From Hymenolepis diminuta (taxonomy: Eukaryota > Platyhelminthes > Cestoda > Cyclophyllidea > Hymenolepididae): 64,000 nt of DNA. Where the stretch lies: the NCBI GenBank assembly GCA_900708905.1, contig CAADRB010000011.1:3237648-3301647 (forward strand). The letters run 5' to 3'. This document shows, piece after piece, positions 10,626 through 25,900 of the stretch; position 1 is the first letter of the stretch; each line of letters starts with the position of its first letter. A program made the translations under genes and the position numbers. The notes beneath the pieces were generated by a model that was given only the letters and a program-made list of their open reading frames with translations, was not told where the DNA came from and made no database searches.

Positions 10626-13562
10626 AGAGTCATTCTTCAAGTATTTTAGTAGATTTAGGAACTGTAGGGATTAAAGAGGCACATTCAATTCTAATTCTTT
10701 ATTTTCAGATCTGTATAATTTAATTCAAACAATGACAATTTTAAATTTATGTGGGCATATAAATCTAAATATTGCTTTATGTGATTTTGTAAATTAAACC
10801 AAAATCTGCTTATATTTAAATAAGTATCTCTTTAGCAAAGCGGTAAAGTTCAGTATGTTGTCCGTTAGTAGGGAAATTTCATTGCCTAAAAATTTCATCT
10901 CCCATCTCTGTCATGTTAAAACTGTAACCTGCGCCCTCTCATATAAGATCATTTGTCTTCTCAGCTATGGAAAAATTAATGAAAAAACGGAGTGGAGCGA
11001 CAAGACCGACACTTCTTATTTAAGAAATACCCAAGTCTGTGCGCAAATGAAAAAAACGGGGTACGTTACAGGGGGATCCAAGTGAATGCCGAAAGGAGGA
11101 AAATGGGAATCGTAAAGCATGAGTCAAATTTTAAGAGATATGCGAGCACGTCAAGGGATCAAAGATATCATCTACCCCGCAAGATGAGAACCAATGGCGA
11201 TACGACATTACGAAAGTACCAAGCTATCACTGCAAGTTGAATTGCCTTTTGGAGTGGATGTTGAGAGAAAAACGGAAATGAGGGGAAATGAGAAGGAGCA
11301 CATACATCAGTAAGTTATCTATTCCACATTGTTACGCTTTAGGCGATTTTATGGACTCAAAATAGACGAATACCAAGTTCATATAATTACGCATACTGGA
11401 GTATATTCAGTAGCCAGGTTATTTATTTTAAAATGAATTTAAATTTATATTGTCAATTTAGAGTTTGCAATAATGTTCTGGCGTGTGATGTTATGTATTT
11501 ACACTTTGAACGTAGTGGCACAGTATCGATGAAATAGAAAAAATAAATAAAGTCATCCGTATCGCTAAATCAACTTCGAGGTGGCCCAGAAAGCCGCCCC
11601 AATTTACTGATAAACAAATTAAGTTTTATGGACAAGAGTTTCTCTTGAAACGTCATCATAGACTATTAGCATCTGTGTAGGTGTCTGTGTGTAACACAAA
11701 CACACAAGCACATACACATGAACTCCTTTGGATGCTGGTTTTGTGGTGCTATTATTTCCGATGCTGGGTATTGATCGACGTCTGTCATCCAAATATTTGA
11801 AATCCATCTTAACCAATATCAATATTTCACTTGGGGATTCAAAACAGTCTTTTTTTCAGTTATGATATTCTCTATAATCTGTGCATTTCTTTCAAGGAAC
11901 CTCACAAGATTGTTCATTATTTTTTTCCACACGCTCTAGGCCTTTTCGGAGTATTGTTGGTTGTCGACAAGTCAAATTCTTGACAGCTCCGTTAAAAATT
12001 AAAACAATGGATTTTAATAGAGTTGTTGGAATACAATCAAAACATTCTGACCTCTTTTTAAATCCGTCGTAAAGTCCACCTCATTTGGAAGAATAAATTA
12101 TTAATTAAAATTAACATCATATTAAAATTAAAGTAAACACTAGATCCCGTTATTAGGGAGTGCGCAGAGCATTTGAGATATAACTTCGAAAGGCTTGGTA
12201 TTTTAATTATAGTTAACTATGAAACTAAGTTGTATTATTGGTTCACCAGTCTTGTCTTGTAGAAAGTTGTATCTGCCTCACTAAACTCAACATTGCCTAT
12301 TTTAAAGGTCATATGTAGGGCATGACAAATTTCGTATAAACCACTAGATCCAAAATTCTTTTTTAATAGCAAGTAATTTTTCTGAAATTGTATGAAGACT
12401 ATAAAAACTAGTGAAAGAAATTATGGATCACATATCTGAAAGCCACTAAAGATGTTACGTCATAATATTCATTCATATGATTTAGAAAAAAAATTGGTGT
12501 TCCAATAAACAATAAGAGGTTTTTACATAATTTGTTCATGTCACGTTCACTAGTCACGTTTCCTCAAAATTATCTCCACAATCCAACGAACGCCCGAAAT
12601 CTAAGAGAGCATTTGTACACTCAGTGTATATCATATACCTGCGTATGAAAAGGATTGAAGAATCGGGATTTATGCTACTCGGGTTTGTCTGACCGTAAGT
12701 ATAATTTGTGAACTACAGACAAGGTCATTAGACGCGCAAATATCCATTACAATTTGACTTAAGGTTGTTTTCTCCAATTTTAGACAATAAAATTTGTCAA
12801 TGGATTTTTTTGGGACTTTGACAGAACTGCAAAAGTCAATATAAACTTGGAGGTCGTTAGAAGAAATGATATTTATTTTCCCCCGTTCCCAATATTTCTT
12901 CCATGAACACAAATGTAATTTCTTTCTTTACTTCCCCACTGATAAACAACAAACAATTTGTTTAACCCCATACTGATCGAGATGGAGTTTCGTCAATACG
13001 CGCGTGTTTACTATAACGTGTCTTGTGTTCTGCCGTGGGTTATTGATTTCTGTGTTTAGTTGCTGTATTACGGAGTTTTCTAGATTTTTGGTTCTGCGAG
13101 ATTATTACCGGAACTTCTGGTTTGTTACGTTATAACAGTACATATATTACAACTCTTAGTAGTACTTATTTGTCCATGTAACACATTTCATGTACTTCAA
13201 CATTTTTTGCATCTAATTTCAAAGATTTCACGGGTAAAATATAATATAAAGTTATAAAACCGCTGCTTTATTTTTAAAGAACAATGTTTGACGCTTAAAA
13301 CATTTTAATTATTTATTAACTGTTTTAAAGTGGTTGTTACCGTCGACGTGAGAGCGCGATTTCGGAAGAAGTAGTACTGGTCTCCCATTTTGGTGTTATC
13401 CTCGTGGATATTCCCTTTTTATAAGCATAACTCCTTTCGTTGGTTGGAAATTATATAGTTTTGTTTCACTGCATCTTCTGACCTAGGAATTCCCTAAAAT
13501 GTCTCTGCAACCCCATAGTCGTGACTCGGTGTTAATTGTATTCAAGTACAGCTATCTTACAT
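10626..13562. other. Spacer; may contain the LTR of the Gypsy relic at its end
   Basis: Mostly AT-rich with no recognised gene. The frames at 10855-11240 (plus) and 12912-12670 (minus) show no family resemblance. The last 200 or so bases before 13563 end in TTACA directly before a TGGTGAC primer-binding-site-like sequence, so they may be the 3' end of a diverged LTR. Its 5' boundary could not be set. Confidence 0.4.
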
Positions 13563-14890
13563 TGGTGACAATGAAATGAAAATGGTTTCCCTCTTATGCC
13601 ACTTCGGCGCCCATTTTGGCTTTTCCGGAGGACATGAACCACCGGCTGCAGATCATTTGTGTGCCGAAAAACTTCGATTAAAGGTCACACGAGGTCCCCA
13701 ATATTAGATGGGCCAGTAGTACTAAATTTGGTCAGAAACCAATCCTGATATCACAATTGATAAATATAAGAACAGATGAGCGGAAAAGTAAAGACTGAGG
13801 TTTAGGAGAACTGTAAAATGTATCCCAAAAGATCCTACCTTTCTTAAATGATAATGAGGGATATTTTTGTGCCAGACAGATAACCGAATATTGCTCAAGT
13901 ACTATAATCACACCTTTAACACGGGAGATGCTAAATCCTACTATTATGAGTCCGAAAACTGGGGTCTTGTGTACCGATCATAAAGCCCTAGATTGGCTAC
14001 AGAGATTTTAAAGACGCCAATGAAGTGATAGCTCGATGGCAAGAGATAAAGATTACATTTTAAGCGGGAATATTGCCCGGAATTTTAAATAAAGGAATCC
14101 CGATACCTTATCGTATATTCTTAAGGAATACTCGAGGATTCACTTAAGAGAAGAGGAAACGGTGGATTGAATCGACGCCCAATCCAAAGATTCACGCGTC
14201 ATCTTGATTTTCAGTCGGATGGTGCATTTTAGGATGGGATCTAGATGCATGCCTCATTTGGAGTCAATGGTGAAAGACAAAATTCAAGCTTGAATGGTGA
14301 TTTTCTGACGCGCTGGTGTTACCCAGAACAAATGTAATTCTGGTTGTGAAGTTTAGACCACTTCGGGACACCTAAAATTGAACAGACCGGCTGTCAGCGC
14401 CACTTTGGCATTGTATACGGAAAGACGTGGGTATAATCTATGTCAGATTTACGAGCACTCTAAATCGCTGAGTTGACAGCTAAAGGCCCCGTTGTAATGA
14501 ATGATGCAGTGATAATCCCAAATGGAATTATGGGTGTGAATTTAATAGGCCCACTTTCAAAAATTTCGTGAGGTCACGAATGCATGTTATGGTCAATCAA
14601 GTTAACCAATGAGCAAATAGTTCAGAACTTCCTACAGGATTGATAACTGATTACAGAGTCCCATCCCGTAGACATATTACGCAATCTGAAAGTTACCAGC
14701 TTCGGGAACTAGGGCATTTGCTCAAGCAGACTGGTCTAGAATGACTACCATGTAGAAAGATCAAATTGGATTGCATTTTAAAATTACCACGAAATAAATC
14801 AGAATAGAAGTAATGGCATTTGGTGCACAGGGTGACGGCTCATGTTTCAATGGGTCGAACTCCTTCGCTCATGGCTCATGGTGTAAGATC
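13563..14890 (+). mobile_element. Decayed Ty3/Gypsy relic (gag start, RNase H, integrase)
   Basis: TGGTGAC at 13563 followed by AATGAAATGAAAATGG is a degraded match to the tRNA-Trp-type primer-binding site used by CsRn1-like Gypsy elements. A PFW motif at about 13607-13616 could be the gag start. At about 13970-14010 the frame reads TDHKALDWLQ, the conserved RNase H end-block. At about 14515-14600 the integrase core start (VNLIGPLSKIS) is visible, then IN-like blocks at 14640-14740 and 14815-14880 (GRTPSLMAHG). Stops and frameshifts interrupt every block. The reverse transcriptase is missing: gag-like sequence and RNase H lie only about 350 bp apart. The element is dead. The 3' boundary is not defined and debris may continue to about 15500. 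Confidence 0.65.
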
Positions 14891-16984
14891 ATGAACCGCA
14901 AGTATTCAAGTTAAAAGAACCTGAAAATGACCGATCATCTATCGACTGAGGAAGCCCACGCTCAATCTGATAATCATCCAACAAACATCAGAATCAGTCA
15001 CTCTCGAGATGCCGATTTTACGGAGAACATTCTTATCATCGAGACTATTCCTTACAAAGACGACGCTGCCAGAATTGCAACAAAAATGGCAACGAAGAAA
15101 GCTTCTGTCGAGAATCTTCTACGAATAATCCAATGAGGCAGAAGCCAAACCATTTGGACTCTACCTCCTTCCCCCAGTCTCTAATGCTTATGATGATGGC
15201 GTGCGACCTTACGGATAGACGACATATGAGGCTACATTCTAGGAGAAGACGATCTTCAACCATTGCCACGTTACATTAGGAATATCAACAGGATGGACCT
15301 AGACCGGATCGATGAGTTCAACCTTATCCAATTCCAAGATGAAAACGATATCTGTCAGACACCTCCTAGAACCGATAAATGTGGAGAATCTAGTGAGAGG
15401 ATTCATTTTCGAAGGGGTCCAATATTATTTTACTCTCTCCGACAGCAAGTAGATCAGTCATTTCTATCTTCAACAAACTCTTTTTAATATTTGGTGTACC
15501 AGAAACGCTCATTATGGACCCAAATACGCAGTTGACTCTCTATATTTTGTCAAATTTTGCTCCGATAGATTAAATAATCATCTAAAGACATCTCTCCGTG
15601 TAAGGAAAATCCACTCCCGCAATGTTATTTAGAGGCTAAGATTTGAGGACAGCGCGTGACTAGAAGTGGCAAACGAAACAGCAATAAAGTGTGGTCACTG
15701 CCTAAAGTGACCATGTAGTGTGGGCGATCTTGTGTATGCCCCAACTATCGTTTAAACCACCAATGGACAATTGCCACAATCACAATACGTAATGTAAATT
15801 TTAAAAATGTTTGTTTTTTATTGAAATGGTGATTTGGGCCGATTTGCATTGTCTGATTGGATTTATAACTAGTACAATTTCCCAGGGAATTTAAGAGTCC
15901 ATTAAGGTATCCTACAAAGAAAAGCAGATCATAGCGACAAGAAATTACTATTTTCGGTTCACCAATAGTAATATGTTAATATGTTATATAATGGTCTCTG
16001 CTATAGTCAATGGATGTCTATTAACACTTGTTGATTAGAAATGACTGGCTGGCGATGAGATCTCCACTACAGTATTCGCAGGCGGTCCAGCTGTGAGTTT
16101 GCGTGCTTGCATAGAGATACTTAAACAGGTGTCTACCATCACCCCGAGACATGACGACGAGATATAACTGACGTCTACCAAAGAAATGTTTTACATATAC
16201 ATCAAATTTACTTATTAAAAAATTGCAATAGCTTGCCCGCCACCTCCGAACTGATCTGACAACACTAGCGGATTGAATCATTCCATCTATTCAGTCAATG
16301 TGGCCCCGGTAGACCTAACGTTATTACAGTCTCTTTATATTAGTAAATGAATTTTAAGACTATGAACATTTAAATCTTAAAAAAATGACACATTTTTTCA
16401 ATATTATAACAAAAATTTTTGACTCACAAATGCCTAGCGATACTGAAAACTACTATGTCTTTTTCGTGAAGGGAACCCTTCTGTCTACCATGAATATTAC
16501 CTGGGTTAATTTACAGTCATATACCTTTTAAAACATATAATATATAAAATGAAATATTTTGGAAGTTATATTTAGATAGATCGGATTATTTCATAAATTG
16601 GAAAAGTAATATTTAATAACGTCTTAGCGATGATAGATTAGAATATTGGGCATTTAGCATACTCATATTCAATATGCTAGAAACCAACGATCTGAATTAC
16701 TATGACATGCAGCCAATCAAGTACAGATAACACGTACATCACAAAACTTGATATCAGATATATTTTAACAGTGACGAGGATAGTATAAATACAACGATAG
16801 GTATCCAATTTACCGAATGCGTTTTTAAATATGAAAATTAAATTTCCTTCCTTAAAAAGACCAGACATTTATTATTTTAGAATTTTGTTTATATCATTCG
16901 AATATTATTGGACTAGGCAGTGTGCGTTTTATGGTTTGAAAGTAGTTCGACGAAAAACGCTGGTTATTATTTTATTCGCCAGAA
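14891..16984. other. Spacer between the Gypsy relic and the kinesin gene
   Basis: The first 600 bases hold two short plus-strand frames (14927-15136 and 15263-15487) that overlap possible Gypsy debris and match nothing I recognise. The remainder is AT-rich. The kinesin promoter should lie in the last few hundred bases; I could not identify a convincing core promoter. Confidence 0.4.
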
Positions 16985-19900
16985 ATGTTCGATGGGTCTT
17001 TTGATGAGTCATATATTTCTAATCCAAACTTCGACTTCGAAACAATAAATAGAAATTTATGTGATGAATTTAATGAAACAGATTGTACTGTAATATCAAA
17101 ATCGGAGCAAATGCCCGTTTACCTTCGCATACGACCACTGAAACCTAACGAGTCGGCAAAGAAAGTTCTTATCCCTATTGATTGTAAAACAGTTGTGCTC
17201 AAACCCGCTAATGAGAGTAAAGGTCTTCGAGCTGCTCCAATTGCTTTTGGGCAGGCATCTCATGAATTTGTGTTCTCGCGAGTTTTCGATGAGTTCGCAA
17301 CACAAAATGACGTTTTCAGAGTTGTTTTATTGGATCGTGTAAGTGAATTTCTGGAGGGTGTAAATGGATTGATTTTTGCTTATGGAACCACCAGCTCCGG
17401 AAAAACGTACTCACTTCAAGGTGTGTTTAATGTTTCAACTATTTTAATCCTGTTTTGTTTGCAGTTTTATTCAGATCATGTTGTACCATGATATCCATAT
17501 TTGTATACGCAGATCTTTGATATGATGTAGAGATAAAACGTTTGACGGACTAGGTCTCTAATAATTCTTTTTAACAGTATACTCCAGTCCTCACGTTCTA
17601 CTTGCTTGACCTTAGGGACATTTTTTGCTACTTTGTCACATTTATATAACGTAAAGGAACAGGTTAGGTACACTTAGAATTCCAAAGTGGGCTTCTTGCT
17701 AGTTTATTTGTTCGTTCTTCTGAATACTTTTGTATCTGGAATTCCGAAAATATAATCACTGCAGTAAGTCGTTTCATTGGAATTGATAGGACAACATGGA
17801 GATGTCTAGGGAGTCACTGTTTGATTTATTGATTAACATTTTATTGAATATATGCAAGTGTGTGATCATCAAGGGCACTGATTTCAGATGAAGGTTAAAA
17901 GAAGTTTATTTGTTTGTTTTTATGGAATCCTGGCGTTTTTTAATGATTATATTTTTAAAATTTTTATTCCTTAGACGTTACTGAATCATATATGTAACAA
18001 TTTGTGATTTAATGTAGACAAAAGAAGTTTGATGAACCCGACCTGTGAGGATGGCTTAATTTTTTATGACACTTGTAATTTCAGCTTCTTTTGCTAACTT
18101 TAAGGACTTTGTTTTCTTACTGCCCTGTTAAAGTCTTAGAGAAAGGGCTATTGTGGACTTTAACTTCCCCAGCAAACTTCTTTCATGTTTAGAGAATATA
18201 AGCGAATGTGTATTCATCAAGTTAGGTCATTCTTTGTAAAAATTAAGATCTCTTAATAAGAAATTAACTTCTTTATAAAATCCGGATACTTAACTTGTCT
18301 CCCATTACAGGAACCTCAGATAACGCTGGTATGGTTCCTCGAGCATTGGAATGTATTTTTAGGAGCGCGACTCTTCTGAAACAACCTTCATCAGATGGTG
18401 TTCAAGTTGCGAATTCCGGATTTCTCTTTGCTCCATATGGATTTAATGAAATTGAAGAGCTCAGTGTAGAAGAAGCCGAGAAACGTCACAAAGAGAAGGC
18501 TAGCATCTTGCGCTTTGTTCGGGGCCATGACAGCGGTGTAAGTTTCCTGCATATCATATGCCTACTCCGTCTTGAAAGTTCATTATTGAAATTCTTCATA
18601 GCTACAGTCCTCAGCGTCTATTAGTCTGGAAACAAATCGAAGTGATTCTTGTTCTACAATTGGAGGAGAAAGTTCGAGATTGTCATCAGATGATATCTAC
18701 ATGGATGTTCCTTTCGCCTTTAAGGAGAGCGCAGCTTTTGTGTTTTGGGTTAGTTTTGTGGAGATTTACAACGAAGTAGTGTATGATCTTTTGGACCTGG
18801 AATTTGTTGCTGCGGCTCTAAAATCCTCAAATCGACCGTTCAAACCGAGAAAAAATCCATTGGATTTGAGGACAGACAAAAAGGGACATGTTTTTGTTAA
18901 GGGTACGTCCTGCTTGGTATAATTTGTATTATCTTAAATAGCTTTCTTCAGTTTATCGGCAGGTGAGAGAGTATCGTCCTTGAATATATATCTAGACGAT
19001 GGGATGCTTTAGATTTATATTTTATTTAGCCCAATTGATAAAAGTGATTGGCTCTTATTGTGAATATGAAGCTTGGACAGGAAGATCTAGAACTTTCAAT
19101 TTTACATCAGAGAGAAGGAAATATGATGGCTTCTTGTAAAAGGAATACTCCTAATGAGCTTACGATGCAATGGAAGTCTCTTTATCCTTTGCACTTTTAA
19201 CAAACCTGGAAAGTTAATTCAGATGTAGGAATATATTTTCAGAGCGATTTGGTTTCGATTTTCAAGAGCGAAGGTTTATAGTTATTTTTATTTTCATAGT
19301 CACATTTCAAAAAGAATGCAAACGCTTAAAATTTCTAAAGGTTGTGGAATAGGTGATGATACCACTCCTGATATCCTAATTACGGCTTTAGGTTAATATA
19401 TTACCCTGTAACGCTAAAATTAGTAACTGCCTTGGTTCTAGCGACTCATCTAGACCCAGAGTTTTAAAATGGAAGACAAGTTTTGGTCGATCTATGGTGG
19501 ATATGACCGAAAATGGGGAGTTCGGTCACCTTACTTTTTATTTGAGAATGAGGAAATCTTACTAACGAAAGTGGTCGGTAATCTGGCCACTGACCTTGAG
19601 CATTCGATATCTGTCGTGCTCTTAATACACTTCGATGAGTCATCTATAGATTAGGAGAACTGTATATCGGCAGACTAGACAGACTAGGCTTTGTTGTATT
19701 CTATCAATAATTTTTAGTGATTCTTCAACGAAGAAATTGACGTTCAAATGTCTTATCATTATGCCAGTTAATGCACGCTATAATGGCCATGTCTATTCCA
19801 TTTGGTAGGTTTTCCACTTGCTAGTTATTGACACAATTTTTTCTAATAGCTTTCTGCAGTTTTCTGATACTCATCTTTGTTAATCTGAATGAGAAACTCA

Positions 19901-22900
19901 CGTTCCGGCCTTTCCTGACCAATATTAATCAGTTCAGTTGGTCATTCCAATTTCTAGACGCCAATTGGATTCCGTCTATCGTCTTATTTGGTAATTGTCC
20001 ACGTTTCGGCTACGACTTCGGCAAGGATATTGTGTTAAGATTTTCAAATTTTCGATTTTAACGTCTTGTTACATATAACATATTATGATGTCGATCTTGT
20101 AGAATCATATAGCTGAATATTATCCTAAATGAGTCGCATTTGAGTAAGGTAATGGAATTCTGGAACCTCGGAATTGATACTTTGCTGAGATGAGTCTTTA
20201 ATCCATTTAACTAGCACTGACGGATTATGAATGCTTACAAAGTACATTTTCTATATCTCGACCTCATATTATAACGAGATTACTTTGATAAAATGTCTCC
20301 TCTTTCCTTTAGTAATATTTCCTTAGGCAATTTTGTTTAGTATTGGTGTTTCTGTATGTCAGAAGGCTATGTCCCATTTCAAATCGTAGTTTTAAAAATT
20401 GTGACTGAAATATCCAAATATCTAGAAAGGAGAAGAGGTGAGGTTGGGATAGCAGGAATGAGAGTCAAAGAGTCAGCTGTTTTATTTAGGCTCCATGTTT
20501 ATCAGGACTACTGCTTTTCGATTTAAAGTTTGATCCGGTTTCCCAAATATAATTACTGTCATTTTCTTCATAAAGAATATCTGAATGACAGTTTCATTTG
20601 ATTTCATAGCTATTTTTCGCGTAGTTGATCTTTATTAAGCCGCTTTGTTAATATATACTCGACTTTTTTCGTTGAATTTTGCACAATTCAATTCGTGTCT
20701 CCTGGTGCTATTTGGAATGTATGCTGCATTCAAATAGTAATCAAAATGTTGGGTTATTTAAATATGAACCTTCAAGGTCGATGTACGATGGGTCTATTAG
20801 ATGGTTAAATAGTTGGATTGTTTTCTCCGTAATTGACGAACCTTAACCAAATTTAGCGGTATAAAGGATTGCTCTTATCCATTAGAGGTTTTTTAAATCC
20901 TCTTGCTTAAATAAATATGGTAAATATATTAACTAGTTCTTATTTGTACTTTCGTCGTCAATTTCGTTTGGGTTGGCTATATTACTTAAACGTTTCAGTA
21001 GTATTATCTTAATTTTCGTATAATAAATAATTAAATTGAAGCAAAATTTATTGTTTCGCACGGAAAATACATTCTTATAAATAACTATATATAATTTGTT
21101 TTTCTGGAGAAGTAGTTTGTGGTGTCGTCAATTTTCATCTTAAATGAGTTGCAAGTTATACCATTTTCTAGTACCGCAGATGATACTTCGTCTCGTCACC
21201 GATTAATCGGTCTTACCTTGCAATTTTTGTATGGTGAGTATCGATACAGCACTTGGCTCTGCCTTGTGTCTGTGAGATTCTTTGGCTGGTCCTTGCGGGC
21301 CTAGAGCAGATAAATATAACTGGGGTTTTTTTATGCCTGGAAGTGGGGGCTGATGTGGGGTTGGAGTTGCGTGGGGACAGAATGCGAGTTCGTTCTGTAT
21401 GACCCGTCTAGGTGATGTTAAGTTTGAGTTTCGTTGATGAGATTTGATTCTCTTTATAACATCTATCAAACAGGTGAGGCTGCGTACTCACAGGCAGCTT
21501 CTCTTTGAAACACGTTTTTGAGTCACTGATGTTCAGAAATGCAAGGAATGGACTTCGTATGATTTAAATGAAGAGAGTCCGTGGTCACTCGGCTTACATA
21601 CATTAAATGGCTTAGCCAACCGTACTGGTTGAAACTTATCAGTAGGTGGGTTACAAGATGATACTAGGAACATAGTAAATGAGTGTTGGAAAATTGCCTT
21701 ATTCCAATGTTTGGGATTTGCTTATTACCTATGGCAAAACAAACTTTTTTAATTCATAGGGAAACTTCTAGACACGAGAGATAATTAGAGGAGTAAGTTA
21801 GGTAAAAATGGATAACAATGTCTGTGACATCTGCATTTGTTGGGTTGTAAGGTTCGTTGCTTATTGACTAGGCTTTCAAAAGTTCAAACTTCATTCAGTC
21901 TTCTGAGGATTTTCCATACTATTTTGATGTGATTTATCAGCAGATTTTTTCGAGGGATTTGTCATATCTCTGGGTCTCTTATTATCCAAAAAATAGTTGG
22001 TTGAGATCATCTAATATGTGGATGTGCTAATCTTCGTCTTTTTTACCGTCCTGGACATGTAAGGTAATTTAGAACCTGAGTTTGACTTTTACATTGTGGC
22101 CTGTGTACCCTGTTTGGGTTTCTCCGGAGATAGTTCTAGAAAGCTTTTCAGTAATTTTAACGCTTATTTTCCTACTATTGTGAATACTTAATCGTAACCA
22201 ATCTATTATTACCAACTTTACGATGGATGCCGTATCATACATCTTGCAGAGGTGGAGAATCGATGAGATATCAAATAGTTTATCTCAATTTCAATCTTAG
22301 TCGCCTGCCGATTGCTCTTAGTGAGATCGATTGTTTTGATTTTTTCAAATTGTGTGAGTGAGCTAAAGTGTTTCATCATGTTTCGCCCTCTTTCATAGGA
22401 GTGCGGTGGTATCCCGTAAACTCAGCTGCTGAGGCTATTGCTTTGCTTCGTGTTGGCCGCCGTTGCCAGGCCGTCAGTGCAACTCGTCTCAATACAGCTT
22501 CTTCCCGCTCCCATGCTATCTTCTCTCTTCGAGCCCTACGAGTTTCCTCTCGTGGTGACATTGACTTCCGCATCGCATCTCTGGGTTCTTGCAGTGAACT
22601 CGTCTTCTGCGATCTCGCGGGCAGTGAACGCTGTGTCAAGGCGGAGACAACCAATAACTCCTGCCGTCTACGTGAAGCCAACTCCATCAATACTTCTCTT
22701 CTCGCTTTGGGCAAGTGTATTGCCGCTTTGCGTACTCTTGGTGGTCGAAATCGACCCGGAGCTCCTTCCGTCTGTTATCCTGTTGTTCCCTACCGTGAAT
22801 CCCGATTGACTCGACTCTTTGCAAATTTCTTCTCCCCTCCCGGCTTGGGGGTATCGAGCAGCAAGGCGTGTCTCTTGGTCAACGCAGCGCCTTGTGTAGA

Positions 22901-25900
22901 ACTAGTAGATGAAACTCTGCATGCCCTGAAGTTCTCGGCTCTAGCTTCGCAGGTCATTTTACCGCAAACTGAAGCGCCGACTCCACCTACTGTTATTCCT
23001 GAGGTTGTGGATGAGAAGGAGGAAAATGGGGATGATTCTAGTAGAAGACTTTCGGAGTTTGATCTAAACACCACAATTGAACCTGGAATTGATTCTACCG
23101 CCGCCGCTACAGCTGCGATTGAAAAACAATTACGAGCACACTTGTTGAAAAAGGGATTTCAGTTACGGTATGACCCTACTTTTTGTCATTATCATCATTG
23201 TTTCGTATCTAAATATTTGAGTTCTTGATTAATTTAATGCGCAGTGTTTGAACATAACACTGCAGGCAGAAAAATTAACATATCTAAATGTTTAGATTAT
23301 TGTTGTACTAATGGGTTGTTTAATTGATTAAGTCAAGGCAAATTTCAGTGGCGGCTTTATGTATCTATTTCTTCCCTAAGTATAAGGGATCGTATTTTGA
23401 ATATGAATGAAAATGAAAAGCATTATTTGTAAAACCAACAGGTAGACATCATATCTTTTAGCAGCTGTGGTTTTATGCTTGTCGTTGATGTTCATTTATT
23501 TTTAATCTAAAGATTTTCTCCGCTGCCGGTGGGTTTTGATGATGGATCTGGCAATTGATACGAGTAGCCGCTTCTTGTTAACATGCACTTACATGCCGAT
23601 GTATGCTTTTTAGAAAAACTTCATCTATCCAAACCAGAATATCAATTTGCATACGTGGCCGTTGTTACTGTTTGCATCCGCTTATCCCTTCTATTCTTCA
23701 TTATTTCTTTTCCTTTCAGTTGTTCAAGTGGTCTAATCGGGCGCAAGACAAGCGGATCCGCCCTTGGCGACACAAGTTCACAAATGTCGATTCTACCCAT
23801 CGCTGTTTCTCCTATATTTGGCCCACCACCAACTAACAACAGTGCTGATTCCAGTACCGAAGAACCATCCACGCTTGTACGAAAGCTCGCTGGCGGCCGC
23901 CTGGGTTCTCTCACTCACTTTGAATGGATGGAAGATATCGAATCGGATCTCGCTGGTCTCTCCCGGGAAGCTCTCATTTCTGTTGTGCTGGAAGTAGTCT
24001 CTGCGTTGGCTGACACGCTTCCTGCGGAAGTGGAGGCTGCTAGAGCTGAAATTAATGCGCGACTCACTAAAAACTATGGAGATGAACTATTGCGAATGGA
24101 GGAACAATACGAGTTAGTTTGTTTTTATAGAAAGAATCTTTTGTCCCTTCTCTGAGTTACTTGTGTACAGTAGGTTTTATCTGTCAACTCTCTAGTACTA
24201 AAGAATGTGGAGACATAACAAGTTTAGATCAAACTGAGAGGGAATCAATGAATATTCTTTAGCTGATTAAATGAGATAGTATGCCTGTCTGTCAAAACTG
24301 GACAAGAAGTTAGTATGAGGCAGTATGGAGATACGAAAAATGGCTGATTTTTACCAATGTAGTTTAGCATGACCCGTTCATCTTAGAATTCCGAGGTTAC
24401 GGGTTTGATGACCATCGGCGGGCACCCTGTGGGCGAAATAGTCAACTGCACCGACTTAGCCTTGATGATTAGGTGGTGACAGTATTTCAGTTTATGATCA
24501 GAAAGATCCTATGATTCTGACCTTCCGCCCAGGATAAGTGTTAGAAAACAGTTCCCTGTATGGGTGCGCCAGTAACGTAGCACTCAACGTGCACGTCTGT
24601 CAAGTCAGAAGATCAATGGCCAAACTTGCACATTAAGTGGTGTGGATAGCCAACCGATTGATGTTGGCAACCTTTCTAACCTTGAGTGCCATCTGCGTTT
24701 CACGCACTCATTGATACAGGTGGTTTAGGTTCTGTTTAGACAAATCCACGTCCACTGATCAATCGGACTCCGTTTTCATATTTCCTGTCACTATTAATTT
24801 GGCAATTGGTTCTTTCTCATTAGATCCCTATTGGCAAAACAAGAGCACGATTATGAGGAGAAGTTGCGAATTCTGGAGGGCAAACAGTATCGACAAAGAA
24901 GGCGAACGTTTGCGCAGGAGCAACTGTCACCATCCTCAAGAAAACCAATGGTCAAAACTCGCCGAGTTGAAGAGCAGGAGTATACAAGTGATACTGAAGA
25001 GGGAGATGTCAATGTGGATGATGATGAATGCCCATCGTGTCTGAGTTAGTTTTCTCTTTATCGCATATTTTAGTTTTCGATACTCTTGCTCACCATTATC
25101 TGTAAACGCGATTGAATATGTCTTTTATCGTATTCTTCGCTTTTTATCGGCCTTAGATAGTTCGGATGAATCAGTTTGGTTTTATTAATTTCTTGTTGAC
25201 ATTCGTACCGCCAGTTTTATTCAGTACATTGACTATTAGTTTTCTTTTTTTGTGGAGTAATAATCCCTAATGTTTTAAAATTGGCCTGTAGTTCCTAATT
25301 AACTGATTCAGTAAATTAACTTTCAACGACAACACGCATTCTGTCATTCTTATGTTGAACGTTATTAATCAGTGTGGTTGAATATGCCTTTTACCCAAAT
25401 CATATCCTTGTTTCAATCGATAAATAAATGGTCTTAGTATTCCTAAGGATATCACCCATTTAGGCAAAGGGATAACTTTCATTGGCTCGTTTCTGATATC
25501 ATTTCTTCTGTTTTTTGAGTGATTAATTTCCTTGCATTCGCAGCAACCTTTGTTGTGAGTCTATCCCCTCCCTTTGCTTTATTTCTCTTCGGCTAACTTC
25601 AGGACGTATTCTTTGTTCATAGCGAAGACGTGACGAATACATATTCACAAATTTCTAAGTTGTATGTCCTACACGGTATCTATTCTAACTTCTTATTCGA
25701 TCCACTAAGGTTGAAATTTGACTTACTTCGATCAATTGTTGTTTTCGTTTGGTAATTCCCCATTTATCTCTCCCATAGAACTCGTGACAGAGAATGCAGA
25801 ACTTCGATCGAAGCTTGATGAAGCCAGATCAGATTTGGCTGAGCAGTCGGAAGCGATGGTAGTCCTATCCGAACAACGAGATGCCCTTCAAGTTGACCTG

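Noticed and set aside
22376..23074. Minus-strand frames of 112 and 94 codons
   Set aside because: They lie antisense to kinesin exon 4, whose plus-strand reading carries unmistakable motor motifs.
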